Positions 1 through 12,017 are shown, counted from the stretch's first letter. The stretch is 64,000 bases of DNA from Setoptus koraiensis (GCA_048013815.1 CM106586.1:8618001-8682000), one strand, 5' to 3'. The notes: a model not told the origin generated them from the letters alone. A program made the numbers and translations.

Positions 1-920
1 TGCGACGTTTCGCTAGTTCCTGGACCCCCAGTATTTCTGATGATTTGCGCACTATTACTACTCTCGGTATCCATCAAGGATGTCACCAGGGAAACACTAT
101 TGAGTTTGTTGTGTATATTGAAAGCCGAACAATCGGAAAGCAGTTCCAATCTTTGTCTATAATAGAATTCTATCCAAGATTTATAGTTAACGTGTACTGT
201 TTGTTTAGATGCAGAAATAGATTTGAATAATCTAGAGTTCTCATAAACATCTATGAGGTCTTGACATATTGTTTCCGCCAAGAGACAGTCAAACATTATT
301 GACGCAACAATATCAATGCTTTTTTGTGAGCATTTAAAATCTTTCAGTTCCAATGTATTATCCACTAGTTGATAGCCTACTCGTCTGGATATATTGATAC
401 ATTTATCTCGACACAATTGTGACAATATGAGTGATCTGAATTGGCCACCATAAGTGTAAATACGATGATACTCCTTGATCCATGGCCAATTAATGAGATT
501 CATCAACATGGAAGCTATTAATTTGAAAGCTTTCTTTGCTCTGTAAGGATCAAAATGATCCAGGAATGCCATGGAATCATGTAGGCATTGTTTAGCATCA
601 TTGGTATTCCACAATAGATTAGTCAAAGGTATACGTGCATAGTAATCATAAAGTAACTTGAGTATTTCTTGTCTTATATCATCATTATCTAAAATAATAT
701 AATGATGTTTGGACGATTGTTGTACAATAAGTTGTCGTTTGAATAAATTTTCGGCCTTTGTTCTGAAATGCAATGCCTTGCTCAAAGTTTTCGAATTGAC
801 AATAAAATTGTTTTGATTATTAACACTCTGGTAGGGGGATTCAGATCGGGCATTCTGTTGCTGTTGTTGCTGCTGTTGTTTGCCACCTCCTCCGTTGGTA
901 TAATTAGTGAGCATCATCAT
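1..920 (-). CDS. SPATA2: SPATA2/Tamo-like PUB-domain adaptor, partial (5' part, runs off left edge)
   Basis: About 306 residues are open from a triple-Met start (918-920 on the minus strand) to the window edge. An in-frame stop lies a short way upstream of this start. After an eight-Gln tract (residues 15-22), a helical region follows the SPATA2 PUB-domain pattern: PWIKEY (146-151), TYGGQF (156-161) and RRVGYQLV (179-186). These match the PWKKE / TYTGPF / MGY order I know from vertebrate SPATA2. In known systems SPATA2 bridges the linear-ubiquitin ligase HOIP to the deubiquitinase CYLD, and Drosophila Tamo controls nuclear import of Dorsal. The C-terminal half lies outside the window. The family call is from recalled motifs, not a search. 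A non-coding exon could exist upstream. Confidence 0.72.
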   Translation of the reverse strand, partial: MMMLTNYTNGGGGKQQQQQQQQNARSESPYQSVNNQNNFIVNSKTLSKALHFRTKAENLFKRQLIVQQSSKHHYIILDNDDIRQEILKLLYDYYARIPLTNLLWNTNDAKQCLHDSMAFLDHFDPYRAKKAFKLIASMLMNLINWPWIKEYHRIYTYGGQFRSLILSQLCRDKCINISRRVGYQLVDNTLELKDFKCSQKSIDIVASIMFDCLLAETICQDLIDVYENSRLFKSISASKQTVHVNYKSWIEFYYRQRLELLSDCSAFNIHNKLNSVSLVTSLMDTESSNSAQIIRNTGGPGTSETS

Positions 921-2462
921 ATTGACAGCTTCTTCTGTCGTAGCTAGTGGGATCGGCTGAACTCTTGCTCATGCTTTTTTGCAACACCACTTTTTTGCAT
1001 GCACACGATATAGGTTTGGTATAATAATTAGTGCCAATAATTAAATAATTAAATTAAATAAGATTAAATAAGTTGTTGCACCATTATTCTTCATGGTGCA
1101 ACAGCATCACTATGGTTATAACTGTGCACTCTGTCTGTGCACCGCGATGGTTGGTGCACACCAACAATATAAAAACAGCAACACAAAATGGTGCGCACTA
1201 TTTATTTGTATTGGCTGGCTGCACCAAAATTCGCAGCTGCATTTGGTTTTTCATGTGTTCATGCTATTGCATCTATCTATTTTATTGGATACAAACATCC
1301 ATCTCTTCGATAAATGAGAAACTGGCACACACTCTTACACAGCTAAATTCGATTTCACTCCGTTCTGTTCGAATCTCAGAATTCGATTTTCGATTCGATT
1401 TTCGGAATTCGAAACTTTCTCAGAATGCGCCTTTCACTCTTTCATGCACCTAGCTTGTTTTTGCACCTTGTTCTTCACAACCCCCGCAAATAAAAAGAAA
1501 CACCGAAGCTGACGCAACAATGTTTTACATACATTCTACCAATGTCATCAACATAATTGCCTTGATTCCATCTTGGCCGATTCGACCAAGTTTTGCTTCG
1601 CTTCTATCTGACACGATTTCCGCTCTTTGACAGATGCACGTTCGGCTCTAATGATTTGACCTGGCACCATCGATTCACAAGGTAAACCTCCTAGGGGTGA
1701 CACTCAGAATACGCCCACTATAGTCTTTATGAACTCTCCAGTGTACCGAGAACAAGAATACGCTAGTCTCGTTCCCAACTTGTCAGTCGGATTCAGTTGT
1801 TTAGTTGTGTACAGTTTACAGTAAGTTGTTTCACTTGCAGCAATTATTTTTTACAAGTTGTTTCCGCGAATCAGCTAGATTTCAAATACCCAACACAACA
1901 TCCTATGTTTGGCGCTGATTGGTTTCAGTCCAACGCGTTCCAAACCATAGATTGGCACTCAATTAGAAATATGGCCGAAATTTCTGAAACTACTTCTCTT
2001 GCAACATACGATCTGAATAGTCACAATACAAACAATTCTCACTCCAGAGCGTAGATTTTCTAAGATATAGGTGTAGCCAAAGTTCGGTTAGTTACAAGTT
2101 GTAACTTACAAGGCGAGAGGGAAATATAGCCACAAATTCAAGCTATTACCCGAAGTCTCGAAAAGAATCCCATGAATACATGTAATCTTTTTTAAAGCTC
2201 AGAGTTGGAAAGTGCCTCCAAAGCGGGACCACACACTGAAAGAAGAGTCGCCAAACATCACAATAGATGACGTTTGTTAGATGCACGTACTAGTATTGAT
2301 CGTTCATTTGTCTCGACCGGCCAAGAACTGACGCACGATTGGCATGGTTCCTGAAGAGCTTCTACTTTGAGAGCTATGACATCGAACGTTATATCAGAAC
2401 TAATGACCAATAATCAGAATAAACGATACACAAGTTTCGCTGTTCTGCGAAGAACTTCATAG

Positions 2463-2495
2463 CCTTGGTCAATATTCGAAAAATATTGACCAAGG
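2463..2495. repeat. Perfect 14-bp inverted repeat (hairpin)
   Basis: Arms CCTTGGTCAATATT (2463-2476) and AATATTGACCAAGG (2482-2495) are exact reverse complements around the 5-nt loop CGAAA. No gene is attached to it. Confidence 0.85.
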
Positions 2496-2683
2496 TTTTT
2501 TGTCCTGTAAGATTCCGCAAGCAATCGATCAAAAATTGTGTGTTGCGAAAAAGATCCCTCAAAAAGAAGATCCTCTTAGATTTCATTCGAGGGAGATGTT
2601 GTTGCTTTTATTTGATGGCCCATCTGTTTACATTTCATCGTCATCTCTATGCAGCAAAGGTTCTACGCTTATTTTTGGTCTCT

Positions 2684-3183
2684 NNNNNNNNNNNNNNNNN
2701 NNNNNNNNNNNNNNNNNNNNNNNNNNNNNNNNNNNNNNNNNNNNNNNNNNNNNNNNNNNNNNNNNNNNNNNNNNNNNNNNNNNNNNNNNNNNNNNNNNNN
2801 NNNNNNNNNNNNNNNNNNNNNNNNNNNNNNNNNNNNNNNNNNNNNNNNNNNNNNNNNNNNNNNNNNNNNNNNNNNNNNNNNNNNNNNNNNNNNNNNNNNN
2901 NNNNNNNNNNNNNNNNNNNNNNNNNNNNNNNNNNNNNNNNNNNNNNNNNNNNNNNNNNNNNNNNNNNNNNNNNNNNNNNNNNNNNNNNNNNNNNNNNNNN
3001 NNNNNNNNNNNNNNNNNNNNNNNNNNNNNNNNNNNNNNNNNNNNNNNNNNNNNNNNNNNNNNNNNNNNNNNNNNNNNNNNNNNNNNNNNNNNNNNNNNNN
3101 NNNNNNNNNNNNNNNNNNNNNNNNNNNNNNNNNNNNNNNNNNNNNNNNNNNNNNNNNNNNNNNNNNNNNNNNNNNNNNNNNNN
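2684..3183. other. Assembly gap of 500 Ns
   Basis: Exactly 500 Ns, which looks like a default scaffold gap rather than a measured length. Any gene or repeat in it is invisible here. Confidence 0.98.
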
Positions 3184-5147
3184 GAAACTATTAAACTCTA
3201 ATCGTTATGTGTGCATGCTATTAATAATGTGATAGTAAATTACATTAATTTTGACCGAGCTAACTTTGATATGAGTTGTGATTATGTAACTGATAATAAT
3301 AATAATGAATAATGAGAGACAGAGAGAGAGAGAGAGAAGGAGAGAGAGAGAGAAGGGGGATAATAATTTTACATTGGTAATAATTCTAATAATAGTATAT
3401 TATTGATGGTGGTGATGATGATGGTGATGAGGGTGCTAATGGTGATGAGGATGGTGAGGTTGGTAATAATAATAGTTATGATAGTTATAATAATAATAAT
3501 ATTCAATGGTTGTTGTAGCAGTAGTATATAGATGATATAGTAGTGTGTTAATAATAAAATGCATCATGATGATGATGGTGATGATGATGATGATGATCTA
3601 GGGTATTGATGTTGATATCAAAATATCAAACCTGCGCATTTTGTTGTATTTGTCTGTCTCTATTTGCCTCGATTTGTTGAAAATTGTACTGAGTGTGTCA
3701 TTTATATTGAAATAAGATTGGAAACATAAGTACAGGGTGTACGGAGAAAACTGCCAATTTCTCATCATGGCGGCCAATGTTTTTTAGAAGCCAATCTGCA
3801 GTTGTAGCAGTGAACAAAACTTGAATTTTGTTCCCTCAAATAGATGCACAGCCTGAACTGTTCATGTTATATCTCTCTCTGCGTCTGAGTCGTTGTATAT
3901 ATAAAATGCCTGTATGTCTGTGCGTTTGTCCCGTTGATGCATTGTGGTGTATGTGCCTGTCTGTTTATTTGTGCGTCTGAGCTGGTGTATAGAGCTAGAT
4001 GTGTATGTGTGTGTGTGTGTGAGAGCGTGTTTACCATCTAACCAATGTGTTCAAGTTATGCAATAGTGCGTGCTTGTCTGACATGGGCATATCGGTGGAT
4101 AAACAGGGCAAGCCCCGTCCTTTCTTATCCCTCCACATATATATTTATATATATATATATATCTAGAATCGAGTGCCAATAGCCCGTCCCGATAAGTCGT
4201 GCTTCAAGCTGTGCTGTTGTTGACAACATTTGCTGGGAGCTAACAACATTTTGTCTCTCTGCTAATTGCGTAAGTCATTCCGAGCACACATACGAAGAGA
4301 ATCCGAGTGTTTTGAGAGTTTATTAATATCTTATCACTGGATTGATTGATTGTGACAATGTACCGCGGTCCAATTATGCCCTGCCATCAGCCATCCATTT
4401 CATTGAACTTGAGACCAGTGAATGACAAGTCGGGCAACCACTCTCACCTTCGACTGTGTGATTGAAACAGCAGCAGCAACAACAACAATCTTGCTGGTAA
4501 GCCAATCAACTTGTTCTCTTGTTCTGACAGGTTAGTGATACTTTATTGCTGTGCCAAGAGTAGCAATAGACAGTAATGGTTTGGGAATAGTAATAGTATT
4601 TGCGGTGGTAGGCACATTATGTACATTAGGAACCATGACAGCTCCATTACTTGAGCTAAAGTGTGTTGTCCACAGTGTATCTTGTGAGGCTGCTGGCACC
4701 AATTAAGCCAAAAAAATGCCTAATGTGGACAACTTGTCAATTGCGTAAACCTCAGTCAGCACTATTAACATACAATTTGGCAGTTATCCATGAAGAAAAG
4801 GATCACTTTTTGCTCGCAACAACTTGCAGCCAAGTTGTTATAGTCGGGCTCATCTCCACAACACAGTGTGCATATTCGGTTGTCAGTGCTACACCTGTTA
4901 CACTGGCACCTGATACATATCATCGATACTTCGGCCAAATCGCATTACCATCTTCTTCTACACTGGATAGCTCAGAGTCAGGTTACCTTTGGTGTCGACA
5001 TTTTAAATTTTAGTTTATTTATAAAACACTTGAACAAAATTTTATTATCTTTTATTGTCTTGCACACATAACGTAGTGATTTTGCACTGGCCACCAAGCA
5101 CATTTCACACGAACAAAAACAAGTGATAATACCTCAACAACAACAAC

Positions 5148-7184
5148 ATGCTAACAAAACCCATTATTCTTCGTACAACAATCAACTTGCTCATGACCGG
5201 CAAGAAAGCTTCCCCTCTCATTGTGCGATCCAAGAATATAACCTTCAGTGAAACGAGGACTCTGGCATCATTGACCAACAACAAACATTGCCGTATCGCC
5301 TATTGTCATCAGCATCCATCAGCACGCAACTATGTGAATGTCTCCAACACGGGCCAGCAGGCAACAGGTCAGCCATCTACTGACAGTGAAAACATTGCCA
5401 GGAACGTAGCCTATAGTCATGACGACTACAAGCCCATTTGTGAGCCTTACGTAGATCCTCAAATGTCTTATGCTTACGGAAGATCAAATCGAGAACTAAA
5501 GTATTCCAGTTTGAGCAAGCAACTCAATGAGCTCGCCCAGAGGGAACCACATTCAACGGCAATTGTAAGCTATGAAGAGGGCCTCAGTAAGAACTATGAG
5601 CAATTTGTTGCAGATATCAATTGTGTCATGAAAGGGCTCGTTGAGAAACTGAATCTCAAAAGAGGCGACGCTGTCGGAATTTACTCTTACAATAACTACC
5701 AGTGGATATTGATTCAATTCGCTTGCGTTAGACTGGGCCTGGTGTTGCATCCGTTCAATCCTTCATACATGGCACCCGAGCTGGCTTATGTCCTCGGAAA
5801 AGCCGATGTGAAGGTGTTGTTCATGCCGGGAAAGAATTCCTGTCAGTCAACAATGAACAATCATTGGAATGTTATTCAAGATGCACAAATAAAGACAATG
5901 AGAGACAATGGGGATTTAGCCAATCTGAAAGATATTGTCGTATTAGATGGCGAAACTACGCCAAGCAAAGATTTTATTCTAGATAATGTCACTCAGAGCA
6001 AGTGGTCTACATTACTTAACAACGACGGAATATTACACAACAATCCAGACATCACGGACATGATGGCCTCTGTTATGTCAGATGATATATATGGTGTCTA
6101 TTATACATCTGGAACAACGGGTTTCCCCAAGGGAGCTGTGGTATCTCAATTTACCACTATGAACAATTCTGAAATGTGCTACAGGAGAATGTTTGAGCGT
6201 GGTCCGAACAATAGGATCCGGCCAAACCTTTGTCTAACATTGCCACTATTTCATCAATTTGCGGGAGTATTGGGTTTACTAAGTCCATTAGTAAAGAGTG
6301 GCTCGATTGTGTTGACTGGAATGAAATATAACATTGAGACTCTGGTGAAAGTTGTTCTCAAGTTTCAATGTAACGTCATATTTCTAACACCAACCATTTT
6401 AATTGATCTACTGACTCACATTGAACGCAACCACCTGACTAACATTCCCATTAGAACTATGCTGGTGGCTGGGTCACCGGTTATGGCCGAATTGATTCAC
6501 AAAGCTCACAAGATTATGCCCAATTTAGAAGATATCGTTATTGGTTACGGATCATCGGAGAACGGTTGCTTAGCTTCCTTGCAGACAATGAATGAGCCTC
6601 GCGAGACGAAACCATACACAGTTGGACCACCAGTAGACTTTTCTGAGATCAGAATTGTCGATACGCACACTGGCGAGATAACAAAATTAGGTCAATCGGG
6701 TGAGATTCAGACAAGAGGTTTCAACACTCTCATCGAATATTACAAGGACCCAGAGAGGACCAAAGATGTAGTTACTGCATCACGATGGTATAGAACGGGC
6801 GACTTGGGCATTTTAGACTCGCATGGGCGACTTCAGATTGTTGGAAGAATCAAGGACATGGTGATAAAGGGAGGAGAGAATGTTTATCCTGCCGAGATCG
6901 AGCATATCCTCCATCAGCATCCAAAAATTGAAGACGCTCATGTATGTGGTGTCCCAGACAAGCGTTATGGTGAGGAGGTTTGTGCTTGGATCAAGTTGAA
7001 AGATATGGACGACAAAAGTGAGGAAACGAAAGAAGAAATCAGGGATTTTTGTAAGAAGCGGCTCGCCTATTTCAAAGTTCCTAAACACATCTTGCTTGTT
7101 CAAGATTATCCAATGACACCGCTGAAAAAGGTGAAAAAGTACGAAATGAGAGCACAAAGTGTAAAATTACTAGGCTTAAATTAA
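5148..7184 (+). CDS. ACSF2: Medium-chain acyl-CoA ligase, ACSF2-like, mitochondrial
   Basis: A 678-residue single-exon member of the ANL (AMP-forming) superfamily. It would activate fatty acids to acyl-CoA through an acyl-adenylate. The phosphate-binding motif YTSGTTGFPKG is at residues 319-329. GYGSSENG, the adenylate motif RWYRTGDLG (around 546) and the hinge and C-terminal block GRIKDMVIKGGENVYPAEIE follow in the usual order. The expected catalytic lysine is K661. The N-terminus is basic and Ser/Thr-rich with few acidic residues, which fits a mitochondrial presequence, as in ACSF2. It is about 60 residues longer than the human protein, mostly at that end. The residue before K661 is Lys where the family usually has Gly. 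No intron is evident. Other ACS-family assignments are possible, but ACSF2 is the closest recalled match. Confidence 0.88.
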   Translation: MLTKPIILRTTINLLMTGKKASPLIVRSKNITFSETRTLASLTNNKHCRIAYCHQHPSARNYVNVSNTGQQATGQPSTDSENIARNVAYSHDDYKPICEPYVDPQMSYAYGRSNRELKYSSLSKQLNELAQREPHSTAIVSYEEGLSKNYEQFVADINCVMKGLVEKLNLKRGDAVGIYSYNNYQWILIQFACVRLGLVLHPFNPSYMAPELAYVLGKADVKVLFMPGKNSCQSTMNNHWNVIQDAQIKTMRDNGDLANLKDIVVLDGETTPSKDFILDNVTQSKWSTLLNNDGILHNNPDITDMMASVMSDDIYGVYYTSGTTGFPKGAVVSQFTTMNNSEMCYRRMFERGPNNRIRPNLCLTLPLFHQFAGVLGLLSPLVKSGSIVLTGMKYNIETLVKVVLKFQCNVIFLTPTILIDLLTHIERNHLTNIPIRTMLVAGSPVMAELIHKAHKIMPNLEDIVIGYGSSENGCLASLQTMNEPRETKPYTVGPPVDFSEIRIVDTHTGEITKLGQSGEIQTRGFNTLIEYYKDPERTKDVVTASRWYRTGDLGILDSHGRLQIVGRIKDMVIKGGENVYPAEIEHILHQHPKIEDAHVCGVPDKRYGEEVCAWIKLKDMDDKSEETKEEIRDFCKKRLAYFKVPKHILLVQDYPMTPLKKVKKYEMRAQSVKLLGLN

Positions 7185-7813
7185 ATTTTACATTGATCTA
7201 AGTACCATACCAAGCACCATGTTCAAAACGCATTGTTCATAGTACATCTAGACACCCCTCATTTTACCAACTTCTAATTGAGCTGTGTCCAACTACAACT
7301 GTGATATATATGACGTTCCTTACTCCCGTTGTTGTTTTTTTGCCGAGAGAGTTTGGTTGTTAACCTGTGACTCCAAGATGACACCAAGATTAGTTTCAGT
7401 GCATTACTACTGAAGGAAGTAGAAGGTAATGATCATGCCGGACAAGATCATTCTGTTGTCTACAAATAATCGCATTTTTGTGATCAACAGCTTACGACAG
7501 CATGTCGAGTAATCAATTTTTTTGGGTACTATTGTATGCAAATGTATCAATGAGTTAAATTGTCACCTGAACATTTGAGCCGACCAGAATACCCGCAAGA
7601 GGCGCTAAAAGCGCGGTAGGTGCACGCCGAATTGCACAGTCTCTCACAAAACGTTGCATTCTTTTGTTCCTCAGCATCAAACGTAGTCCGCGGATGCTTC
7701 AGCTTGACCACCGGAGAAAGTTTCAATCAGAGACTGGTCGGCAAAACACATGAAAACACTATTGGTTATTATTGCTAACGATATCAGATATGATTGATTG
7801 AGATTTTTTCCCA
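7185..7813. other. Intergenic, ACSF2-like to HMG20A-like
   Basis: No gene seen. It contains a short inverted repeat near 7600 (GCGC around a purine-rich core) and presumably the 3' end of the ligase gene and the promoter of the next. I found no HMG-box coding sequence here. Confidence 0.5.
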
Positions 7814-8314
7814 ATGGATCATCCAGAGAAATCTTCGCCTCCCGAGCCTGTTGTCACGGTCGACACAAATGAAGGTTCATCCGCTCAAGCTCCAGTCAAG
7901 GAGGAGGCAAATAAAACTGTTCCTAAGAGGAAGCCTTCTAGCAATGCACTCAAAAAAAGGAAGGCAGCGGCCAGAAAGAAAAAGTTGGCTGAAGCAAACC
8001 AATTGGAGGAAGTCGACCTTAAGAAGTTGCGGAACAGAATCAAGAAACGGAGGAGGGTCCGTGATTTGGAGCAAATGGTCTTTTACAATATAAACAACAT
8101 ACAAGTTCCCGTATTCACCGAAGAATTCCTTGAACAGAACAAAATCCAAGATAGCGAGCTGAGGCAATTGAGAAAATTGAACAATGACTTTGAGGAAAAC
8201 AACTCATTATTATTGAAACATTTAGAGAATCTAAATCTAGCCATTCATCAATTACAAAATGAGTCAGATAGACTCACTGAATTCAATCGATCTGCAAAAG
8301 TATTGATCGAATGA
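7814..8314 (+). CDS. HMG20A/B-like coiled-coil protein lacking the HMG box
   Basis: A 166-residue protein. Residues about 95-165 run VPVFTEEFLEQNK, then SELRQLRKLNNDFEENNSLL. This closely follows the part of HMG20A (iBRAF) downstream of its HMG box (IPIFTEEFL ... ELRQLRK.N.EFEE). In HMG20A and HMG20B this coiled coil mediates dimerisation and contact with the LSD1-CoREST complex. The first 90 residues are instead Lys/Arg-rich (KKRKAAARKKK, RNRIKKRRR) and contain no HMG-box signature. An in-frame start at 7814 and the absence of box sequence upstream make this look like true domain loss, unless a distant exon exists. AATAAA at 8463-8468 is a plausible poly(A) signal. Nuclear location is inferred from the basic clusters. 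Confidence 0.7.
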   Translation: MDHPEKSSPPEPVVTVDTNEGSSAQAPVKEEANKTVPKRKPSSNALKKRKAAARKKKLAEANQLEEVDLKKLRNRIKKRRRVRDLEQMVFYNINNIQVPVFTEEFLEQNKIQDSELRQLRKLNNDFEENNSLLLKHLENLNLAIHQLQNESDRLTEFNRSAKVLIE

Positions 8315-8462
8315 ATTCTTTCACTTCGAACTTTGGCGTCTTCGTCGTCTGGTATCTTGAGCGAGCTTGCGCGAAGTGGCGATCTGGGTAAACACACATT
8401 CATTAGTCTGTCTCGGGCACACACACAGACAGGGCATGCAACCCGGCAGTAACTAGAATCCC

Positions 8463-8468
8463 AATAAA
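8463..8468 (+). terminator. Candidate poly(A) signal of the HMG20A-like gene
   Basis: AATAAA about 150 nt after the stop codon, within a run of overlapping AATAAA-type hexamers. Confidence 0.5.
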
Positions 8469-8658
8469 TAAAACAATAAACACTAGCAATGATTCGTCGG
8501 AAGAAAAGTTTAAACGTTTTCTTACGCTCATAATCCGATATTTTGTAACTAGACTCTCTTTCTAACTCACTGTCCTTCTCTCTTCATTAGACTGAGCAAT
8601 ACTATTATGTAGAGTGAAACAATTCTTAGTTAGATTAATAGAAGACATATAAAGGGTA

Positions 8659-8664
8659 TTTATT
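8659..8664 (-). terminator. Candidate poly(A) signal of RPLP2
   Basis: AATAAA on the minus strand about 60 nt beyond the RPLP2 stop. Confidence 0.5.
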
Positions 8665-8723
8665 ATAACAATTTGATCTCATGGAGCGAGTCTATTGTAT
8701 GAAATTTAATTATTACAATAATC

Positions 8724-9062
8724 TTAGTCGAATAGACCGAAACCCATATCTTCGTCTTCTTCTTCCTCCTCCTCTTTTTTCTCCTCCTTCTTTTTGGAGT
8801 CCTCTTTAGCGGCCTCGGCTGGGGCGGCGGAGGACGATGCAGGGGCAGCAGCTCCACCACCTGATGGGACTGTGGCTAGCCTCGTTCTTCCAGCTGCTAT
8901 CAAATCGTCAATACTCTTTCCACCAAGCTCGGCGAGAAGCTTCTTCAGTACCTCTTGGTCATGTTCGATTCCTACACTGCCGAATATCTTTTTAATATCA
9001 TCCTCTGTGGGCGATTTGTTACCACCAATAGCGGCTAGCAAGTAGGCAGCTACGTAACGCAT
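8724..9062 (-). CDS. RPLP2: 60S acidic ribosomal protein P2
   Basis: A complete 112-residue protein. The N-terminal dimerisation domain starts [18 protein letters not shown]. An Ala/Gly/Ser hinge and a Glu/Lys tract follow, and the protein ends EDMGFGLFD, the signature P-protein tail that recruits elongation factors to the ribosomal stalk. Length and domain order are normal. It is single-exon and convergent with the HMG20A-like gene to its left. Confidence 0.97.
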   Translation of the reverse strand: MRYVAAYLLAAIGGNKSPTEDDIKKIFGSVGIEHDQEVLKKLLAELGGKSIDDLIAAGRTRLATVPSGGGAAAPASSSAAPAEAAKEDSKKKEEKKEEEEEEDEDMGFGLFD

Positions 9063-9775
9063 TTTGATTGTTTGAGATAAATTATGAAATTGGTGACTTG
9101 CTAATAATTAGATTATCAAATAATTGATGATTTTTTATTTTTAGAATGTTAATTCAATGGACTGATGATATTTAGATTAATTTTTTCTTGATTAGCTATC
9201 AACTCCTAAGGTAGAGTACAAAAGCAGAGCTCAAATGGGCATTGGTCGCTTTGATGGTACAGTGTTAGCGACAGGAATTCAAGAGAACACGTTGTATAAG
9301 CCACAGCATAGGATGTAGTTTTAGCGCGTTATTCAAACTGCAGCGATCGCGGGGGAGATAGGAGGGCCTCCTCCCCGCTGGGAGCTATCCCCTTCCCCTC
9401 CCTATCTTCGACCCGGGAGATCTTCCCGCCTCCCCGTTTTCAGATTGGGGAGCGATTTCCAGTGATGTGCGCTTTTGTGCCCTGCGTCCACTCTGTCTTA
9501 GAACTCTTCTGACACAGTTGAACTCTGTGCCACAGTGTGCTTGTGTGTGTGTCTATTCGTCTGCCTGACTGTGTGTTTGTGTATGTGTGTGTGTGTGTGT
9601 GTGCGTGTGTGTGTGTATGTGATTTTCTTACTATTTCTCGCGCAGAAATTTCATTTTATAATTCGGTCAAATCCGACAGATTTTCTTATGAATTTAAATT
9701 ATTATATTTACACATTTACATTGATTTTATATATTTAATATTTATAAATTTGCATACATCTAGATTTATTTAGAG
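9063..9775. other. Divergent intergenic region between RPLP2 and CASC3
   Basis: Probably holds both promoters. It includes a G/C-rich stretch with partly complementary G-rich and C-rich runs (about 9350-9445) and a (GT)n microsatellite (about 9537-9621) in the CASC3 leader. No gene seen. Confidence 0.5.
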
Positions 9776-11986
9776 ATGCACAACGAAGATGATTTAGATG
9801 AAGATCTGGAGGAGGAAGAAGAATTTCACGAAGCCGAGGAGGAGGAACACATGATTCTAAAACACGGCGAAGAGGAGCACACTTCGATCTGTCCTGAGCA
9901 GACTAAATTGACAGACGAGAAAGATCCGGACTTAGCGGCTGAAGTTGCGATTCAATCTTCGGAATCAGACGAACCCAATAAGAATGCCGATATCAAAGAT
10001 GTGCTCCCAAACGACTCCGATGAATGTAAGATCACGGAAAATGGGCCCGTTGAAGAGCGGCATCCTCCAGAACAATCCACAACATTGAATAATTCAATCA
10101 AAGATGGTGATATTAAAGAAACAGTTTCGAACAGGTCTTCTCTCGATGAAATTACAGAAGGCGATTCCAAAGATGGACTGTCAGAGGAGCAACAATCATC
10201 TGAATCAAATAATCTTATCAACGATAATGTTGATAGTGAAGACACTGTTCAGAGCAGTGCTTTCTGCGGTGATATTCTTGAGTGTGGTCCCAAAGAAGAG
10301 CAACTGGTCGAGCAATCGCTGAAATCTAACAGTATTGTTGAGAATGGTGACCTTGAAGAGACAATTCAAAATAAATCTTCGGATGCTGAAATCATTGGTA
10401 GCAATCCTCAGGAAGGACAATCGGTCGAACCAACAACAGAATCGAGTATAGTTGTCAATAATAACGATGTCAAACATACAATTCAGAATAGTCCTTCTGA
10501 AGCCGAAATCATTGAAAGTAATAACGTGACCGAGCAGTCAGTTGAGAAATCATCAAAATCAAATAATCTAATCAACAATGATGATATTAAAGATGCAGTT
10601 CAAAACAATTCATCGGAAAATCAAACCACTGAGAACAGTTCTAATGGAGAAATGCCTGCTAAAGACACCGCTAATGCTGTAGATCAAGAAAATAAGGATG
10701 AAGCTAAAGATGGCAAAGTGGCCACATTAGATCACGACGAAGACAAAAAGAATCCGCAATACATACCAAAGAAGGGTGTTTTTTTCCAGCATGATGACCG
10801 TTCATCCGCTAACGCTCCCGCGCGATCCACAACTTCAAAGGAAGATGATTCTGGTAATCATCCCTCTAGTAACCCCAAACTCATTACTGACAAGCAACCT
10901 GACCAATATAGAAGAGGTAGACGTGCGCGTATAGAAGCTGATCGATGGAATCACGATCTATATCATGATGATAAGCAAAAACCGAAGAGTAAAGTAGAAT
11001 TAATAAATGCCTATGGTTACGACATTAGGCATTCAGATCGTCCGAACAAAGACAAGCTTCAAAATCGTTCTTATGATAATAAAAATCAGTATAAAAAGGA
11101 TTATCCTGACCGCAGAGAGCAGGTGAGACATTTAGATCGTAACAATAGTGATCGCAAAGGACGTTTCGACTCGTCGGAAAGGAGCAGGCCTCAACCAAAT
11201 TCAATTAGGAATGTAGATCGACCAACTAATCAGAGAAGGATGAACCCTAATACAGAATTTGAGCCGATCAGAACGCAAACCTTTGAAAATTCTCGCTTGT
11301 CGCATCAATCCGTCTTCAATAGATTGGGTGTCCGTGATGCTCGTGAATTTATTAATGAGAAGAGAGCTGCTCAACAACATCAGCCTATCAACAAGCACCA
11401 CTTGCATCAGCATCACCTTGAGCAACATCACCAACAGCTTCTCCCACAACAACCACAGCACCAGCAACAACAGTCACATCAGCTACCGCAACCGTTGCAG
11501 AAACAGCAGCACCAAAAATTGCAACAACCTCTTTTACCGAAACAGAAACAAAGACAACAATCACAACTACAACAACCACAGCAACAGCAGTCACCACCCC
11601 AGCAACAACAGATACATCAACAACCTCTACACAAACAGCAACTGCCTCAACAGCAGCAACTGTTACAGAAACAGCAACTGTCCCAACAACAAACAAAGCA
11701 GCATCAACCACAACAGCATCCGCAACAGCATCAACAACCACAACAGCATCAACAACCACAACAACAACCACAACAACAACCACAACAACAACCACAACAA
11801 CAACCACAACAACAACCACAACAACAACCACAACAACAACAGCATCAACAACAGCATCAACAACCACAACCACAACAACAACCACAACACCATCAACAAC
11901 ACCAACAGCCACAACAACAACAACAGCAGCAACAGCATCATCAACACCAACAACAACAACAACAGCAGCAGCAGCAACAACAACAT

Positions 11987-12017
<31 letters not shown>

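Larger units (their letters stand above)
921..5147. other. Gene-poor interval with assembly gap and simple repeats
   Basis: No reading frame here looks like a real gene. The interval holds GA-rich repeats (about 3309-3357), GATGAT-type repeats (about 3407-3465 and 3569-3597), a GT run near 4008-4022, a TA run near 4137-4162 and a 500-N gap. The stretch just before 5148 is probably promoter and 5' leader of the acyl-CoA ligase gene. Confidence 0.6.

Noticed and set aside
2465-3232. Long open frames spanning the N run
   Set aside because: They are open only because Ns cannot encode stops.
3733-3760. TACAGGGTGTACGGAGAAA, resembling the end of some DNA transposons
   Set aside because: No matching inverted end or transposase nearby.
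4663-5013. Open frame of about 116 codons upstream of the ACSF2-like gene
   Set aside because: No Met start, no recognisable content, and better explained as promoter or leader.
8316-8390. Minus-strand segment that could read as a short basic terminal exon after a CCCAG acceptor
   Set aside because: No upstream exon fits, because RPLP2 occupies the strand, and the 20-residue peptide is not recognised.
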